Shown: positions 28,162 through 39,792, counted from the first letter of the stretch. The stretch is 64,000 nt of DNA from Ignavibacteria bacterium (GCA_016710985.1 JADJTX010000002.1:186001-250000); one strand, 5' to 3'. Numbers and translations are program-made. Notes: generated by a model not told the origin, from the letters alone.

Positions 28162-29814
28162 TTGACCAGAAAATTTTTATTCCTTATAATATTGATTTTT
28201 TCCAGCTCAGTTTCATACGCACAGATCAATCTGAACGTAGAAGCTGCAGTGGCTAATTTGCTGCGTTACGGAAACGGTTACCAGTACACCGGCAACATTA
28301 AAAACCCTAAGGAATATTTTGAAAACCTTACTGATGCAAGATTTAATGTTAACGATGTGACATTCGGACTGCGTTATGAATACAGTGATTCTATTGAATA
28401 CGGACTTAACTATGTAGGCATTGCGAAAAGATTTGTAGAGTATGATCATAAATCCGGGATCTCCCTGCGCGCAGGAAATTTCTGGGAAGTAATTTCACGT
28501 GGCATGGCACTGAATCTTTTTGAGGACAGGGCATTGTATTATGATACCGGGATTGACGGAGTGAGGCTAATTTATGAAAACACTTTTAAACTTAAAAATC
28601 CTTTAAAAATAAAGGCAGAGATCATAGGCGGGAATATTACTTATCATGATTATCTGACACCTGAAAGAGTGGAGTTCTACAGATTACGTGATGCATATCT
28701 GCGAGTATCTCCTTTGAAGCCGCTGACAATTGGCTTAAATTATGTTCATTCAAACGGCGATCTGCCTGAAGAAGGAGTCGTTACACAAGTGAGCACTGAC
28801 CTGCCGGAAGCAATAATTAATATAAATTTTCCAACTATACAGTTTTATGCCGACTATGCTCATAAGACTTCCATTATTACTCCTAATGCAATTTATCCGA
28901 ATCCTCAGACAGCTTACGGAGACGGCTTTTATTCTTCTTTATCATATTCAGTAGGAAATATCGGCTTAACAATGGAATATAAAAATTATGCATTCGACAT
29001 TACACTCCCTGACAACAGAAGCAACACAAGACCGTCACGAATGCTGCCTTATCAGAATCCACCGACTGCTCAAAGAGAAAATGCTTCAGTACTGACATCA
29101 AGAAATCCTCACGTAGTTGATTTTAATGATGAAGTAGGAGGACAGATCGATCTGGTTTATTCACCGAATGATAAGATGAGCTTTAATCTTAACGGAAGCA
29201 TCGCATCAAAGCATTATTCGTATGAGGACATTGATGAATCAACTGTAATCTCATATCAGAGAATTGACAGAAGCGACAGCTGGCTTCCCGATCTTGATAA
29301 TTCTTTTTCACCTTTCTGGGAAATTTATCTCGAAGGTGAAGATTATGCAACTGAAAAGATATATGCAAAGTTAGCTTTGGCAATACAGAACAATGTTGTT
29401 TATAATCAGATAAATCCATCAAGCTCGGAAATCATAAAGACGACAACAATCCCACTTGAGTTCAGATATTCTTTTACCGATAAATACAGCCTTACATTCA
29501 TAAACGAAACTCAATGGGCAAGCAACACAATCAGGATAGGTGATAACAATTTTATGAATCAGTATAACTCGATGACATTTTCCAGTTCTCCCGAATTAAA
29601 TTTTACAGTGACCTCTGAATTTACAAATGATGATGAAGAACCTACCGGAAAGTCGTCCTGGTTTACAGCTGATGTTTCCTACAGATTAAATGAGTCGAAT
29701 ACATTCGGAGTTTCGTATGGTTCTGAAAGAGGCGGATTGAAATGCACGAACGGAATCTGCAGATTTGTACAGCCCTTTGAAGGTTTCAGGGTTTTGATAT
29801 CGACGCAATATTGA
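28162..29814 (+). CDS. Predicted outer-membrane beta-barrel protein (DUF6029-like)
   Basis: A 550-residue exported protein: signal peptide about 1-21 (SSSVSYAQ), then alternating amphipathic strands with frequent aromatic residues through to the end (GFRVLISTQY, terminal aromatic), as in outer-membrane barrels. It resembles DUF6029 proteins of Bacteroidota, though I am unsure of that name. The start is TTG (TTGACCAGAAAA), the same start context as the gene at 57313. It lies behind a TlpA thioredoxin and may depend on it. The cargo is unknown. Confidence 0.68.
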   Translation: MTRKFLFLIILIFSSSVSYAQINLNVEAAVANLLRYGNGYQYTGNIKNPKEYFENLTDARFNVNDVTFGLRYEYSDSIEYGLNYVGIAKRFVEYDHKSGISLRAGNFWEVISRGMALNLFEDRALYYDTGIDGVRLIYENTFKLKNPLKIKAEIIGGNITYHDYLTPERVEFYRLRDAYLRVSPLKPLTIGLNYVHSNGDLPEEGVVTQVSTDLPEAIININFPTIQFYADYAHKTSIITPNAIYPNPQTAYGDGFYSSLSYSVGNIGLTMEYKNYAFDITLPDNRSNTRPSRMLPYQNPPTAQRENASVLTSRNPHVVDFNDEVGGQIDLVYSPNDKMSFNLNGSIASKHYSYEDIDESTVISYQRIDRSDSWLPDLDNSFSPFWEIYLEGEDYATEKIYAKLALAIQNNVVYNQINPSSSEIIKTTTIPLEFRYSFTDKYSLTFINETQWASNTIRIGDNNFMNQYNSMTFSSSPELNFTVTSEFTNDDEEPTGKSSWFTADVSYRLNESNTFGVSYGSERGGLKCTNGICRFVQPFEGFRVLISTQY

Positions 29815-29845
29815 GAAGTTAAAAGTTAAAAGTTAAAAGTTGAGT
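29815..29845. repeat. Heptamer array, unit AGTTAAA
   Basis: About four units start one base after the TGA stop of the barrel gene (GAAGTTAAAAGTTAAAAGTT...). Same unit as at 25869-25905, which follows an unrelated gene. Confidence 0.75.
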
Positions 29846-29936
29846 TTATAAAGTATATGAAGTTTGACAAGTAAGTCTAACTGATGTTATGAACCATACG
29901 AGTTTTACAAATCTTTAAAAATTTTTTAGTATCAAA

Positions 29937-30932
<996 letters not shown>

Positions 30933-30965
30933 GTTAATTCAAATTTACCGTGTCATATTGTTTCA

Positions 30966-31691
30966 ATGACTGCAAAAGAGCACTACGACAGACATCTTGC
31001 GGATTTTTATGAATGGATGTCCGGTGATTTTGATACACAGCAAGCCGTACAACAAGAATTTTTCGAACTCCACAGCATTTTTCCTCACGAAAATAAAACC
31101 GCAATAGACCTGGGTGCCGGTCACGGACTTCAGTCAATTTCATTGGCAAAACTCGGTTTTGATGTAATTGCTTTTGACTTCAGTAAAAAACTTATCTCTG
31201 ATCTAAATGACAGAAGTAAAGGATACAGCATCCGGGCAATAGAATCTGATATTGCTGATTTTTATAAATATGCTGAAAGAGCAGGTTTGATCATTTGCAT
31301 GGGTGATACGATTTCACATCTTGATACATTCGAATCATTGTGTAAGTTAATAGAAGCCTGTTATGAGAAACTTGAAGAGAAAGGCCGTCTTGTATTGTCA
31401 TTCAGGGATTACGGCATTGAACTAACTGATACTCAGAGATTTATTCCCGTAAAGTCGGATGACCGGCGAATCCTGACGTGTTTTCTTGAATACTTTGAGA
31501 GACAGGTAAGAGTCACGGATCTGCTCTATGAAAAAGACCTGTCTTCAAATAATTGGATTCAAAAAGTCAGCTCATATATGAAACTGAGAGTGACTCATTC
31601 TAATGTTTCCGAAATTATTAAAAGTGCGGGATTTAAAGTTTTATCAGACGAGAACATAAACCGGATGGTCTATATTGTTGCGGAAAAATGA
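30966..31691 (+). CDS. Class I SAM-dependent methyltransferase
   Basis: A 241-residue Rossmann-fold methyltransferase. Motif I is AIDLGAGHGLQSISLAKLGF, followed by the acidic strand end VIAFDFSKKLI (motif II), then LIICMGDTISHL (motif IV region). The N-terminal segment (HYDRHLADFYEWMSGDFD) resembles small-molecule methyltransferases rather than rRNA or protein enzymes. The substrate is unknown. It stands alone, 34 bp after the Omp28-like gene, and is followed by a TAGGTA-type repeat. Confidence 0.85.
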   Translation: MTAKEHYDRHLADFYEWMSGDFDTQQAVQQEFFELHSIFPHENKTAIDLGAGHGLQSISLAKLGFDVIAFDFSKKLISDLNDRSKGYSIRAIESDIADFYKYAERAGLIICMGDTISHLDTFESLCKLIEACYEKLEEKGRLVLSFRDYGIELTDTQRFIPVKSDDRRILTCFLEYFERQVRVTDLLYEKDLSSNNWIQKVSSYMKLRVTHSNVSEIIKSAGFKVLSDENINRMVYIVAEK

Positions 31692-31728
31692 TTAGGTAGT
31701 AGGTATTGGGTAATGGGTAATAGGTAAT
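31692..31728. repeat. Short tandem array, TAGGTA/GGGTAAT units
   Basis: Begins directly after the methyltransferase TGA stop with units TAGGTAG, TAGGTAT, GGGTAAT, GGGTAAT and AGGTAAT. A separate CGCGTCTC-type repeat (31746-31780) follows. Confidence 0.65.
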
Positions 31729-31861
31729 GTTTCTTGTTTGAAGTTTCGCGTCTCCCGCCTCGCGTCTCTCACCTCTCGTTTTCACAAATCAAATAAAAAA
31801 ACTTTTGAAAGTTATTTAATTATCAGTATATTTTTTCATTTAAATTCAATGATGAAGACAA

Positions 31862-33937
31862 ATGAAAACTTATGCTGTTATACTCGGATGCTTTTTTATT
31901 CTCACCGCAAAATTTTTATACTCTCAAAAAGACACAACAAATAATACTGCTGATACCACTGATCTTAGAAATTCATTTCAGCAGGAAATACTTCTCGAGG
32001 ATTTGAATTCTGAAGAGGATGAGTCAGCTTTGTTAGATAATCTGGAAAATCTGAAACGAAATCCTTTTGATCTGAACAAAGCCACACTTCAACAGCTGGA
32101 AAGCATACCTTTTCTGAATTCAGTCACTGCGAAAAATATTGTCGACTACCGTAATGAAATAAAATACTTTAAATCAAAGAGAGCTTTGCTGAAAGTTGAA
32201 GGAATTACACCCGAGCTTTATGAGAAGATCAAAATATATCTAATCGCGAAACAGTCTAAGAAAGATATTATGATAGACGAAACCGGTTTGAAATATTCTG
32301 TTTCCAATGTAACAGATAAATTAAATCTCTCAAGCCGCTTCCGTTCACGATTTCTGCAGGACTTGCAGCCGAAGGATGGATATCTTTCCGGAAAGTATGA
32401 AGGATCCAGACTAAAGATGTACAACCAGCTGAATGTCAAGCTTGAAAAATTAGATTACAAAATTGAAGCTAACATTACTACTGAAAAAGATCCCGGAGAA
32501 AAAAATTACGCGGACTTTATTTCAGGTTATCTGCAATTAAAAGATTATGTGTTTATCAAAGATGCTGTTGCAGGAGATTATGTATTAAACTTTGCGCAGG
32601 GTCTGGCGGTGTGGAGTCTGCAGGCATTTTCAAAGGGAATTAATGCTGTGAATCCTATTAAGAAGAAAGGCAAAGGAATTGACGGGTACGGTTCAGTGAA
32701 TGAAGTTCAGTTCTTCAGGGGAGGCGCTGCTAAAATCGCTCTTAATAATTTTAATGTGAATCTATTTTATTCTGATAATTATTATGATGCCTCGGTCAAT
32801 GTTTTAACGGATGATGTCTCAAGCTTTTATTATGACGGTTATCACAGAACATCAACTGAGATCAAAAGGAAAAATTCTGCAAAGGAAAAATTATACGGCG
32901 GAAGAATTACATATGAGAAGGGAAGTCTTCGATTGGGAACGACATACTGGACAAGTAAATTTTCAAAGCCTGTTACTTCAGATTCAATCAAAAAATTATC
33001 TAAATTTTCGGGAAACACAGCAAACATGATCGGAGCTGATTATGACTTCATATATAAGAACATGAATTTCTACGGCGAGTTTGCCCATTCGCAGACAAAT
33101 TCCATTGCAAGCATTAACGCAGTACAGTTTACATTCTTTAAAATTGCGGATCTTCTTTTTTCATACCGGAACTATCCTGCGGACTTTGCACCGGTACATT
33201 CGTTCGGCTTCAGTGAAAAAGGAGAAACTTATAATGAACGCGGATTCTACGCCGGTATAATTTTCCGTCCTTTAAAAGGTCTGATAGTAAACGGTTACTT
33301 CGACCAGTATAAGTTTCCTTACAGAACATTTTTTAACCCTGTCCCCACCTCCGGAAATGACTTTCTTGCAAATATTGAGTGGCGTGCAGCAAAAGGTTTT
33401 GTATTTAATTTCAAATATAAAAATGAAAATAAGGAAGAGACACAAACTGCTGCAGATGAATCAGGACGTGCGGTGAGAAGGATTGATAACAGGAATCAGC
33501 TTAATGTCAGAACAGGTTTTATTTATCAGGTAACTGATAAGTTCAGATTTAGAAGCAGGTATGAATATGTAAATGTCGGCTATAAAAATTTCGGAGTGAA
33601 TAACAAAGGGTATTTATTTTTTTCCGACATAAGGATAATTCCTGTAAAAGGTTTGGTTTTCGATACACGGTTTATTTTTTTTAATACTGATGATTACGAC
33701 AGCAGGATATATGAATTTGAAAATGACATACAGGGAGTGATGTCAAATGTGGCACTGTACGGAGAAGGGAGGAGATGGTATTTGCTCATGAAGTATAAAC
33801 CAATTCCGTTCGGAGCTATTTCATTAAAATATGCCGAAACATATTTTGACGGAGTGAAGAGTATTGGCAGCGGGAATGATGAAATAGAAGGTGATGTGAA
33901 TAACCGGCTGTCGATGGGAATTGAGGTGGGATTTTAG
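31862..33937 (+). CDS. Exported helix-hairpin-helix protein with predicted outer-membrane barrel
   Basis: A 691-residue exported protein. After a signal peptide (about 1-20) and an acidic linker comes a ComEA-like helix-hairpin-helix unit (about 60-125: PFDLNKATLQQLESIPFLNS, then KRALLKVEGITPELYEKIKI). The remaining ~560 residues alternate polar and aromatic residues like an outer-membrane beta-barrel and end in VGF. The HhH half suggests DNA binding, so a role in DNA uptake across the outer membrane is plausible. This domain pairing is a recognised Bacteroidota arrangement, but its function is unproven. Confidence 0.78.
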   Translation: MKTYAVILGCFFILTAKFLYSQKDTTNNTADTTDLRNSFQQEILLEDLNSEEDESALLDNLENLKRNPFDLNKATLQQLESIPFLNSVTAKNIVDYRNEIKYFKSKRALLKVEGITPELYEKIKIYLIAKQSKKDIMIDETGLKYSVSNVTDKLNLSSRFRSRFLQDLQPKDGYLSGKYEGSRLKMYNQLNVKLEKLDYKIEANITTEKDPGEKNYADFISGYLQLKDYVFIKDAVAGDYVLNFAQGLAVWSLQAFSKGINAVNPIKKKGKGIDGYGSVNEVQFFRGGAAKIALNNFNVNLFYSDNYYDASVNVLTDDVSSFYYDGYHRTSTEIKRKNSAKEKLYGGRITYEKGSLRLGTTYWTSKFSKPVTSDSIKKLSKFSGNTANMIGADYDFIYKNMNFYGEFAHSQTNSIASINAVQFTFFKIADLLFSYRNYPADFAPVHSFGFSEKGETYNERGFYAGIIFRPLKGLIVNGYFDQYKFPYRTFFNPVPTSGNDFLANIEWRAAKGFVFNFKYKNENKEETQTAADESGRAVRRIDNRNQLNVRTGFIYQVTDKFRFRSRYEYVNVGYKNFGVNNKGYLFFSDIRIIPVKGLVFDTRFIFFNTDDYDSRIYEFENDIQGVMSNVALYGEGRRWYLLMKYKPIPFGAISLKYAETYFDGVKSIGSGNDEIEGDVNNRLSMGIEVGF

Positions 33938-33982
33938 AAAGAATTTATATATTTATTTTAATTTTAAATTTGAGAAAGGTAG

Positions 33983-34450
33983 ATGAAAATGGCTAACACA
34001 TATACGAAAATTTACATTCAAATAATATTTGCGGTAAAGTTTAGAAAAAATTTTATTAGTAAAAATTGGAAAGATGAGTTGTATAAATATATTTGCGGAA
34101 TAGTACACGGACAAAAACAGAAGGTTTACGCCATTAACGGAGTTTCCGATCATATTCACATTCTGCTTAGCATGAAACCGGATATTGCATTATCAGATTT
34201 AATCAGGGACATTAAAGCAAATTCTTCGAAGTGGATAAATACTAAGGATTTTGTAACACAAAAATTTCAATGGCAGGAAGGATTTGAAGCATTTTCATAT
34301 TCTGAGTCTCAATTAGATAAAGTTATTAAGTATATTAATGATCAGGAAAAATATCATTCTAAGAAATCATTTAAAGATGAGTATATTGAGTTATTGAATA
34401 GATTTAATATTGAATATGATGAGAAATATGTATTTGAATTTTATGAATGA
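33983..34450 (+). CDS. IS200/IS605-type Y1 (REP-associated) transposase
   Basis: A 155-residue single-strand HUH transposase. The metal-binding HUH pair is in GVSDHIHILLSM, and the C-terminal helix motif is SQLDKVIKYINDQEKYH. In this family the nucleophilic tyrosine usually follows W-Q-x-G; here that position reads WQEGFEAFSYSES, with Phe first and Tyr five residues later, so the FSYS tyrosine is the candidate. There is no accompanying tnpB. About six short hairpins follow directly (34457-34860), as for REP-associated transposases that mobilise hairpins. Confidence 0.85.
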   Translation: MKMANTYTKIYIQIIFAVKFRKNFISKNWKDELYKYICGIVHGQKQKVYAINGVSDHIHILLSMKPDIALSDLIRDIKANSSKWINTKDFVTQKFQWQEGFEAFSYSESQLDKVIKYINDQEKYHSKKSFKDEYIELLNRFNIEYDEKYVFEFYE

Positions 34451-34931
34451 CCTGATACTCCTGACGGTGCTGTATATCTTTAATTTCATTTTCTATTAAG
34501 ATTCAACTCCTCAGGAGATGCAACCGAAATTAATACAATGCTGAAAGTTCCGTGTGACGAAATATTAATTAAGAATTTTAATACGATGCTGAAAGTCCTG
34601 TAGGGACGAAATATTAATAGCAGCGATATATTTCAATATTATCAGCTACGTAGTAGCGACATAGTAAAATGTAATTGAGATGACGCTCCTTACGGAGCTG
34701 TATATCGTTATATCTTTAATCTCGTTTTCTATTAAGATTAAACTCCTTCGGAGTCGAACCGAAATTGAATATGATGCGAAATATTAACAGCATAGGATTT
34801 AATTTTTTTAGCTGCATAGCAGCGATATTTAGATTTCCATAATTTGTTTTTCTTCCTGCATTTCTAAAAACTCCCGGAAAATTTATATTGAGACACATTT
34901 AAATAAAATTTGTGTCTTCAAAACATCCGAC
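34451..34931. repeat. REP-like hairpin cluster next to the Y1 transposase
   Basis: Short palindromes occur at 34506-34519 (ACTCCTCAGGAGAT), 34595-34607 (GTCCTGTAGGGAC), 34644-34656 (GCTACGTAGTAGC), 34685-34698 (GCTCCTTACGGAGC), 34742-34754 (ACTCCTTCGGAGT) and 34811-34823 (GCTGCATAGCAGC). They alternate with GAAATATTAATA-type linkers. Two ~80-bp direct repeats (34455-34532 and 34683-34766) share CTGTATATC...TTTTCTATTAAGATT and CCGAAATT. No gene lies in the region. Similar hairpins recur at 44264-44340. Confidence 0.82.
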
Positions 34932-35417
34932 ATGATAAAACTGATCCGGACAGATTACACTAATCCTGATTTCATTAACCTTGTAAAACTGCTCGATGAT
35001 GAACTTCGTGAAAATGACGGAGATGCACATCCGTTCTATGCACAATACAATAAAATTGAGAACATTAATAACGTTGTTGTTGGATACTTTGATGATACTC
35101 CGGCGGCTTGCGGCGCAATAAAAAAATACACAGACGATATTGCTGAGGTAAAAAGAATGTTTGTAATACCCGGGTTTCGCGGTAAAGGAATATCAAAAAG
35201 CGTTTTAAAAGAACTGGAATCATGGGCTGATGAATTGAATTATTCCGAATGCATACTTGAAACAGGCAGGAAACAAACAACAGCAATTACACTTTATCAA
35301 AGCAACGGCTATGATTTAATTCCTAATTACGGACAGTATGAAGGTAAAGAGCTAAGCGTCTGCATGAAAAAAATTATCAATCTTAATAATGAAATCAATA
35401 AATCACAAACAACATGA
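34932..35417 (+). CDS. GNAT family N-acetyltransferase
   Basis: A 161-residue acetyl-CoA-dependent acyltransferase. The acetyl-CoA loop is VKRMFVIPGFRGKGISKSVL (motif A, R/Q-x-x-G-x-G/A), followed by ETGRKQTTAITLYQSNGYDL (motif B). The substrate is unknown. It overlaps the rraA gene by four bases (ATGA at 35414-35417), so the two are translationally coupled. Confidence 0.9.
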   Translation: MIKLIRTDYTNPDFINLVKLLDDELRENDGDAHPFYAQYNKIENINNVVVGYFDDTPAACGAIKKYTDDIAEVKRMFVIPGFRGKGISKSVLKELESWADELNYSECILETGRKQTTAITLYQSNGYDLIPNYGQYEGKELSVCMKKIINLNNEINKSQTT

Positions 35418-35896
35418 AAATTAAAACAACAGATCTCTGTGACAATAATCCGGATAAAGTAAGAATAGCAGAGCCAATCGTCTTTAGGGATTTCGGCGGC
35501 AGGAAAAATTTCTCCGGGAAAATACACACTATAAAATGTTTTGAAAATAATCCCTTTGTAAGGAATGCTTTAGAACAAAATGGTGAAGGTAAAGTTTTGG
35601 TAGTAGACGGAGGCGGATCATTGCGATGCGCATTGCTTGGTGATATGCTCGCAGACATTGCAATCAAAAACAGATGGAATGGAATTATAATCTACGGCTG
35701 TGTCCGCGATTCTGAAGAGCTTGCAAAACTTGATATTGGAATTAAAGCGCTGAACACAAATCCTCTTAAAAGTAATAAAAGAAACGAAGGACAGGAAAAC
35801 ATTCCTGTTCATTTTGCAGGCATTGATCTAAAACCTGATGAGTTTGTGTATTGTGATGAAGATGGTATTATCGTTTCGAAAGAAGCTTTGGTTTAA
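35414..35896 (+). CDS. rraA: RraA family protein (regulator of RNase E / HMG aldolase fold)
   Basis: A 160-residue protein of the RraA fold, beginning TTDLCDNNPDKVRIAEPIVF and containing the glycine-rich segment VLVVDGGGSLRCALLGDMLA and IIIYGCVRDSEELAKLDIGI. RraA proteins either inhibit RNase E or act as 4-hydroxy-4-methyl-2-oxoglutarate aldolases; the G-x(20)-R-D aldolase signature is compatible here (GD...RD). I cannot choose between the two from sequence. Co-translated with GNAT. Confidence 0.9.
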   Translation: MKIKTTDLCDNNPDKVRIAEPIVFRDFGGRKNFSGKIHTIKCFENNPFVRNALEQNGEGKVLVVDGGGSLRCALLGDMLADIAIKNRWNGIIIYGCVRDSEELAKLDIGIKALNTNPLKSNKRNEGQENIPVHFAGIDLKPDEFVYCDEDGIIVSKEALV

Positions 35897-35923
35897 TAAA
35901 ACTGCACTCTACACACTCCACTG

Positions 35924-37533
35924 CTATTTAATTAGTGACATCTTCTTCGATTCTATAAAGTCTCCCGCCTGAAGTTTATAATAATAAATACCGCTCGGTA
36001 ATCCGGCAGCATTGAAATCAACTTCGTATGTTCCTGCACTTTGTTTTTCATTAACTAAAGTTAATAGTTCTTTTCCTAAATTATCAAAAACAACAAGTCT
36101 AACGTCTGACGTCTGACGTTTGACGTCTGACGGGATAGAATAACGAATAACCGTTGAAGGATTAAACGGATTCGGATAATTCTGCTCAAGTACGAATCCA
36201 TCCGGGACGGAAGTTTCTAGCTGTCTTATTCCGATTGTGCTTAAATCTATAGGAGCAGTCCAGATCTGATACACGCCGGTTTTGTCATCCATCCAGACAG
36301 GCCATAGAGTATTATTACCGGAAGTAATGCCTATATTGTCTCCCTGGTTTCCGGAGCCTGCTCCGGAAATTCCTTTTGGTTTGAAATTGTGATCACTTAC
36401 CTGAAAATCTTTCCATGTATTACCGCCGTCAGTTGAGCGTGATAAATATACCTGTGATGAATCTATGTTTATGTTTCTGTTGTCAAAGTAAACTATGTTT
36501 ATTCCTCCGGCTTCATCCACACGTATTGCGGGCAATAACTGTATCTTCCCGTTATTGAAAGGATCCTGATTTACCCTGACTCCGGTAGACCATGTAATGC
36601 CTTCATCAGTAGACCTATGAAAAACAATGTCCGGATCGCTGCCCGCGGGTAAAAGTTTTTCTCCGCTGTCACGATATATATCCAGCCGTTTCTTGCTCCG
36701 CCTGTTTTATCCATATCCATAGCCGGATAACCGTTAACTCGAATTCCCCACGGCTGAAAAGATGAAGCTTTAATTCCGTTACAGTCATAAGCAGTTTCAT
36801 TTACATTCCAGCTATCCCCTCCGTTTGTAGAAACTCCAAATCCTATATAGTCTTCATTGAAAGGTGACACAAGAATAGATGACGCCCAGCTTACGTATGC
36901 TTTGCCCCCGGGACCGACCACCATTGAAGGTCCAAGTGACTGATGTCCTGTAATAGAATTATTAACCTGGATAACAGAAGACCAGTTAACTGCTCCGTCA
37001 GTTGTGTAAGCTACAGTTATTGGAAAAGGCGAGGTAAATCTTGTCCAGACCAAATATGTCCTTCCGTAATACGGACTGTTAGGAACATCATCCGTTGCAG
37101 GGCTTCCCTTGTCCTGATCGTTTCCGGCGATAAGCTTATTATTAGACCATGTCTGACCGAGATCAGTCGAATAATTTGACCACATTCCGAGAATGAAACC
37201 GCCCTGATGCGTAAGTATTAATCTTCCGTCTTTATCAATGACCGGACCCGGATCTCCGCCATGATTTGAAATTGGATTTCCAAAGCAGGTATCGGTACCT
37301 GTCCAGTTAAGACCGCCGTTGGTTGTTACATAAATGCCTTCACTCCGGAAGGAAGTATTAACTGTAAAAGAGCTTGCGAACATAATTAAAGGATTTGACG
37401 GATGTCTGACTATTGCCGGCTCGATCTGATGATTTGACGAAGGATGTATCCTGAAATTAGGAAACTGTGAATATGAATTGTTAAACAAAATAATTGACAG
37501 TAAAAATTGCAGAAAAAGATTAAATTTGTTCAT
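35924..37533 (-). CDS. Secreted sialidase/BNR-like propeller with T9SS sorting domain (one frameshift)
   Basis: Two minus-strand frames (37533-36571 and about 36650-35924) form one protein of about 536 residues. It has a signal peptide (about 1-22), Asp-box-type repeats (YVTTNGGLNWTGTD, VSTNGGDSWNV, LSRSTDGGNTWKDF) and a T9SS end (NYPNPFNPSTVIRYSIP). Adding one base to the A4 run at 36651-36654 (T4 on the coding strand) restores the reading EKN-LPAGSDPDIVFHRSTDE. The TSDVR linker of the sorting domain is encoded by a CGTCTGA-type heptamer array (36100-36132), an unusual invasion of coding sequence. No sialidase catalytic set was recognised. Confidence 0.8.
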
Positions 37534-37574
37534 TAAAATTAAATAAGCTGGAATTCATTAATAGGTTTATGTAG

Positions 37575-37610
37575 GAAAAAATAGGGAATCTATTATTAAG
37601 ATTCCCTATT
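37575..37610 (-). terminator. Intrinsic terminator for the TonB receptor gene
   Basis: On the minus strand, ATAGGGAATCTT and AGATTCCCTAT form a stem around AATAAT, followed by TTTTTT, about 65 bp after the receptor stop. Confidence 0.85.
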
Positions 37611-37671
37611 ATTAAAAATATCTTAATTGTTAATTTTAGTAAAAGACTTCCGGTTTTTCAGTAGTTTTTGT

Positions 37672-39792
37672 TTAATTAAAAACGTAATTCAGATTAATAC
37701 CACCAAAAAAATTATATGGAATACCTGCTTCATAAAACTCAAGCCTGTCGGAATTTACCTGTATAAAAGCGACATATTTTTCATTTGTAATATTGCCAAG
37801 ACCAGCAAATGCCATTACACTGAAGTTATTAAAACTAATATTTGTTCCGACCTGACTCCCTATAGTAGTATAGGACTGAGTTTTATATTGCTCAAGATTT
37901 TGATCATCAACAAACATTGACCCGACACTGAGAACTGTCCCCTTTGCAAAGAATGTATAATTCTTTTTGTAGACATACTGGTAAGCAATTTCGGCGGAAA
38001 AATTATTATCCGGATTACTTGGCTCCCTGTTTCCTGAATAATCAGCATCATTAATATTTCCCTCAGCATCGATGCTGCGTGCTTCATAATTACCGTATCT
38101 GAAATTTGAATAGGTGTACGCTGCCTTAACAGTTAATCCTCTTGCTACAGTTGAATTCACACCAAACTCCAGACCGGTTCTCTTTACAGTGGCGGCATTA
38201 CGGAAAAACACGTTTCCGTCAACGGTAAACGGGACAATTGCATTATCTATCTTTGTATCAAACAGCGACAGTTCAATAAATGTATTAGTAAACACGTTGC
38301 TTCTATTGTTTACAATTTCACCTTTATAACCTAATTCGTAACTGGTTGTATTTTGCGGCTGAAGGTCAGGATTTATAAGTTTATATCCTCCGTCAGAAGA
38401 GAACGGGAAATTATCAAGCTCGTTATTTGCAGGTGTATCAAATCCCCATCCGAATGAACCATATACTGACATCGAAGGGTTGAATTTATAATTAATGGCA
38501 AACTTGGGAGTAAATTCATCAAAGAGTCTTGATGTATCCTGAAAACTTGCAAGAAGATTTGCAGCAGATACGTTGACTCTGTCGTATCTTCCGGTGAGCA
38601 GCAATGAAAGATAATCTTTGTATAAATAGAACTGTTCTGTGAAATAAAATCCGACATTGGAAATAGTTTCATCCGTAAGCGCCTGGAGTTCATCTCCGCG
38701 AATGCCTCCGATATTGTTAAATTCATTTATCGGACCGGTCTGATAATAAAAATCACCGCCAATGGAAAATTCATTGCTTCTGCCTGCAATCTTCGACTGA
38801 TTGATAACTCTGAAATTAGAACCGACTCCGTATCTTGTGAAAACACGATAGGTTGCGGCAGTTCTCGACAGATCTTTAATTGTTCCATACCCTGTAACTT
38901 CAACAAAATTATTGTTACCTTTTCCGAACTTAGTATTGTATGTGATTCCAAGTCTTCCTTTGTTAGATATCCTTTTTGAGTCCCGGCTTATATCTCTTGG
39001 ATTTGCCTGGAGATAATTATCGTCATATTGTTTAAGGGTAAGCGAGCCCGGAAGTTTTATCAGACCGTTCACATAATATCCGTAAATTGAAATTGTCGAA
39101 ACCGGGTTCAGATCAGCTTCATAAATTGAATTGAACCGGGACTGATATTCCTGACTGTGATAGCGGTATCCGCCGTAGTTTTCGTAACTGTATGTCGCCA
39201 TGAATCTTTCATCATTGGATGTGAGCCCGAATTTTAAGCCGTTCTTTCGGAGATCATACGACCCGAATTCATTATCCGATAAAACAAACGGTCTCGGGAA
39301 ATATTTATCCGTAAAAAAATTAATTACTCCTCCGGGCGCATTTGTATAGAGTGAAGTCATGTTACCTTTTACGACTTCAATCTTGCTGATTGATGTAAAG
39401 TCTAATGCTTCGAGTCGAGTCTGCCCGTCCGGTTCGGATTCCGGAATACCGTCAAGCAAAATTCTAACACCGCGGATACCTGTGTTAGATCTCGTGCCAA
39501 AACCTCTGATGGAAACACGAACGTCATGATTTCCATACCGCGGCTGCAGCCATAAACCGGGGATAACAGAAAGAACATCATTCATTCCCATTTTTCTTGT
39601 TGACTTCCACTGACTCTGATCTACTCTCTGAACAGAGAAAGGAATGTCAATAACTTTTTGCTCGGTTCGTGTAGCTGAGATCACCACTTCATCTATCTCA
39701 TATTTCGTAGTATCCGCAGCATCATCCTGTGCAAATGAACTCGCGCCTGAAATTAATAAAGATATAATAAAAAATAGTTTAATATATTTCAT
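37672..39792 (-). CDS. TonB-dependent outer-membrane receptor
   Basis: A 706-residue outer-membrane transporter driven by TonB/ExbBD. A signal peptide (about 1-22, FAQ) precedes a TonB box-like segment (DEVVISATRTEQ), the plug domain (about 30-155, with VSIRGFGTRSNTGIRGVRIL and GVINFFTDKYF) and a 22-strand-type barrel. The plug resembles iron-complex receptors, but neighbouring genes (PepSY protein, Cys-rich and HMA proteins) suggest a soft-metal chelate such as copper; the cargo is not proven. It follows the PepSY gene on the same strand. Confidence 0.92.
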   Translation of the reverse strand: MKYIKLFFIISLLISGASSFAQDDAADTTKYEIDEVVISATRTEQKVIDIPFSVQRVDQSQWKSTRKMGMNDVLSVIPGLWLQPRYGNHDVRVSIRGFGTRSNTGIRGVRILLDGIPESEPDGQTRLEALDFTSISKIEVVKGNMTSLYTNAPGGVINFFTDKYFPRPFVLSDNEFGSYDLRKNGLKFGLTSNDERFMATYSYENYGGYRYHSQEYQSRFNSIYEADLNPVSTISIYGYYVNGLIKLPGSLTLKQYDDNYLQANPRDISRDSKRISNKGRLGITYNTKFGKGNNNFVEVTGYGTIKDLSRTAATYRVFTRYGVGSNFRVINQSKIAGRSNEFSIGGDFYYQTGPINEFNNIGGIRGDELQALTDETISNVGFYFTEQFYLYKDYLSLLLTGRYDRVNVSAANLLASFQDTSRLFDEFTPKFAINYKFNPSMSVYGSFGWGFDTPANNELDNFPFSSDGGYKLINPDLQPQNTTSYELGYKGEIVNNRSNVFTNTFIELSLFDTKIDNAIVPFTVDGNVFFRNAATVKRTGLEFGVNSTVARGLTVKAAYTYSNFRYGNYEARSIDAEGNINDADYSGNREPSNPDNNFSAEIAYQYVYKKNYTFFAKGTVLSVGSMFVDDQNLEQYKTQSYTTIGSQVGTNISFNNFSVMAFAGLGNITNEKYVAFIQVNSDRLEFYEAGIPYNFFGGINLNYVFN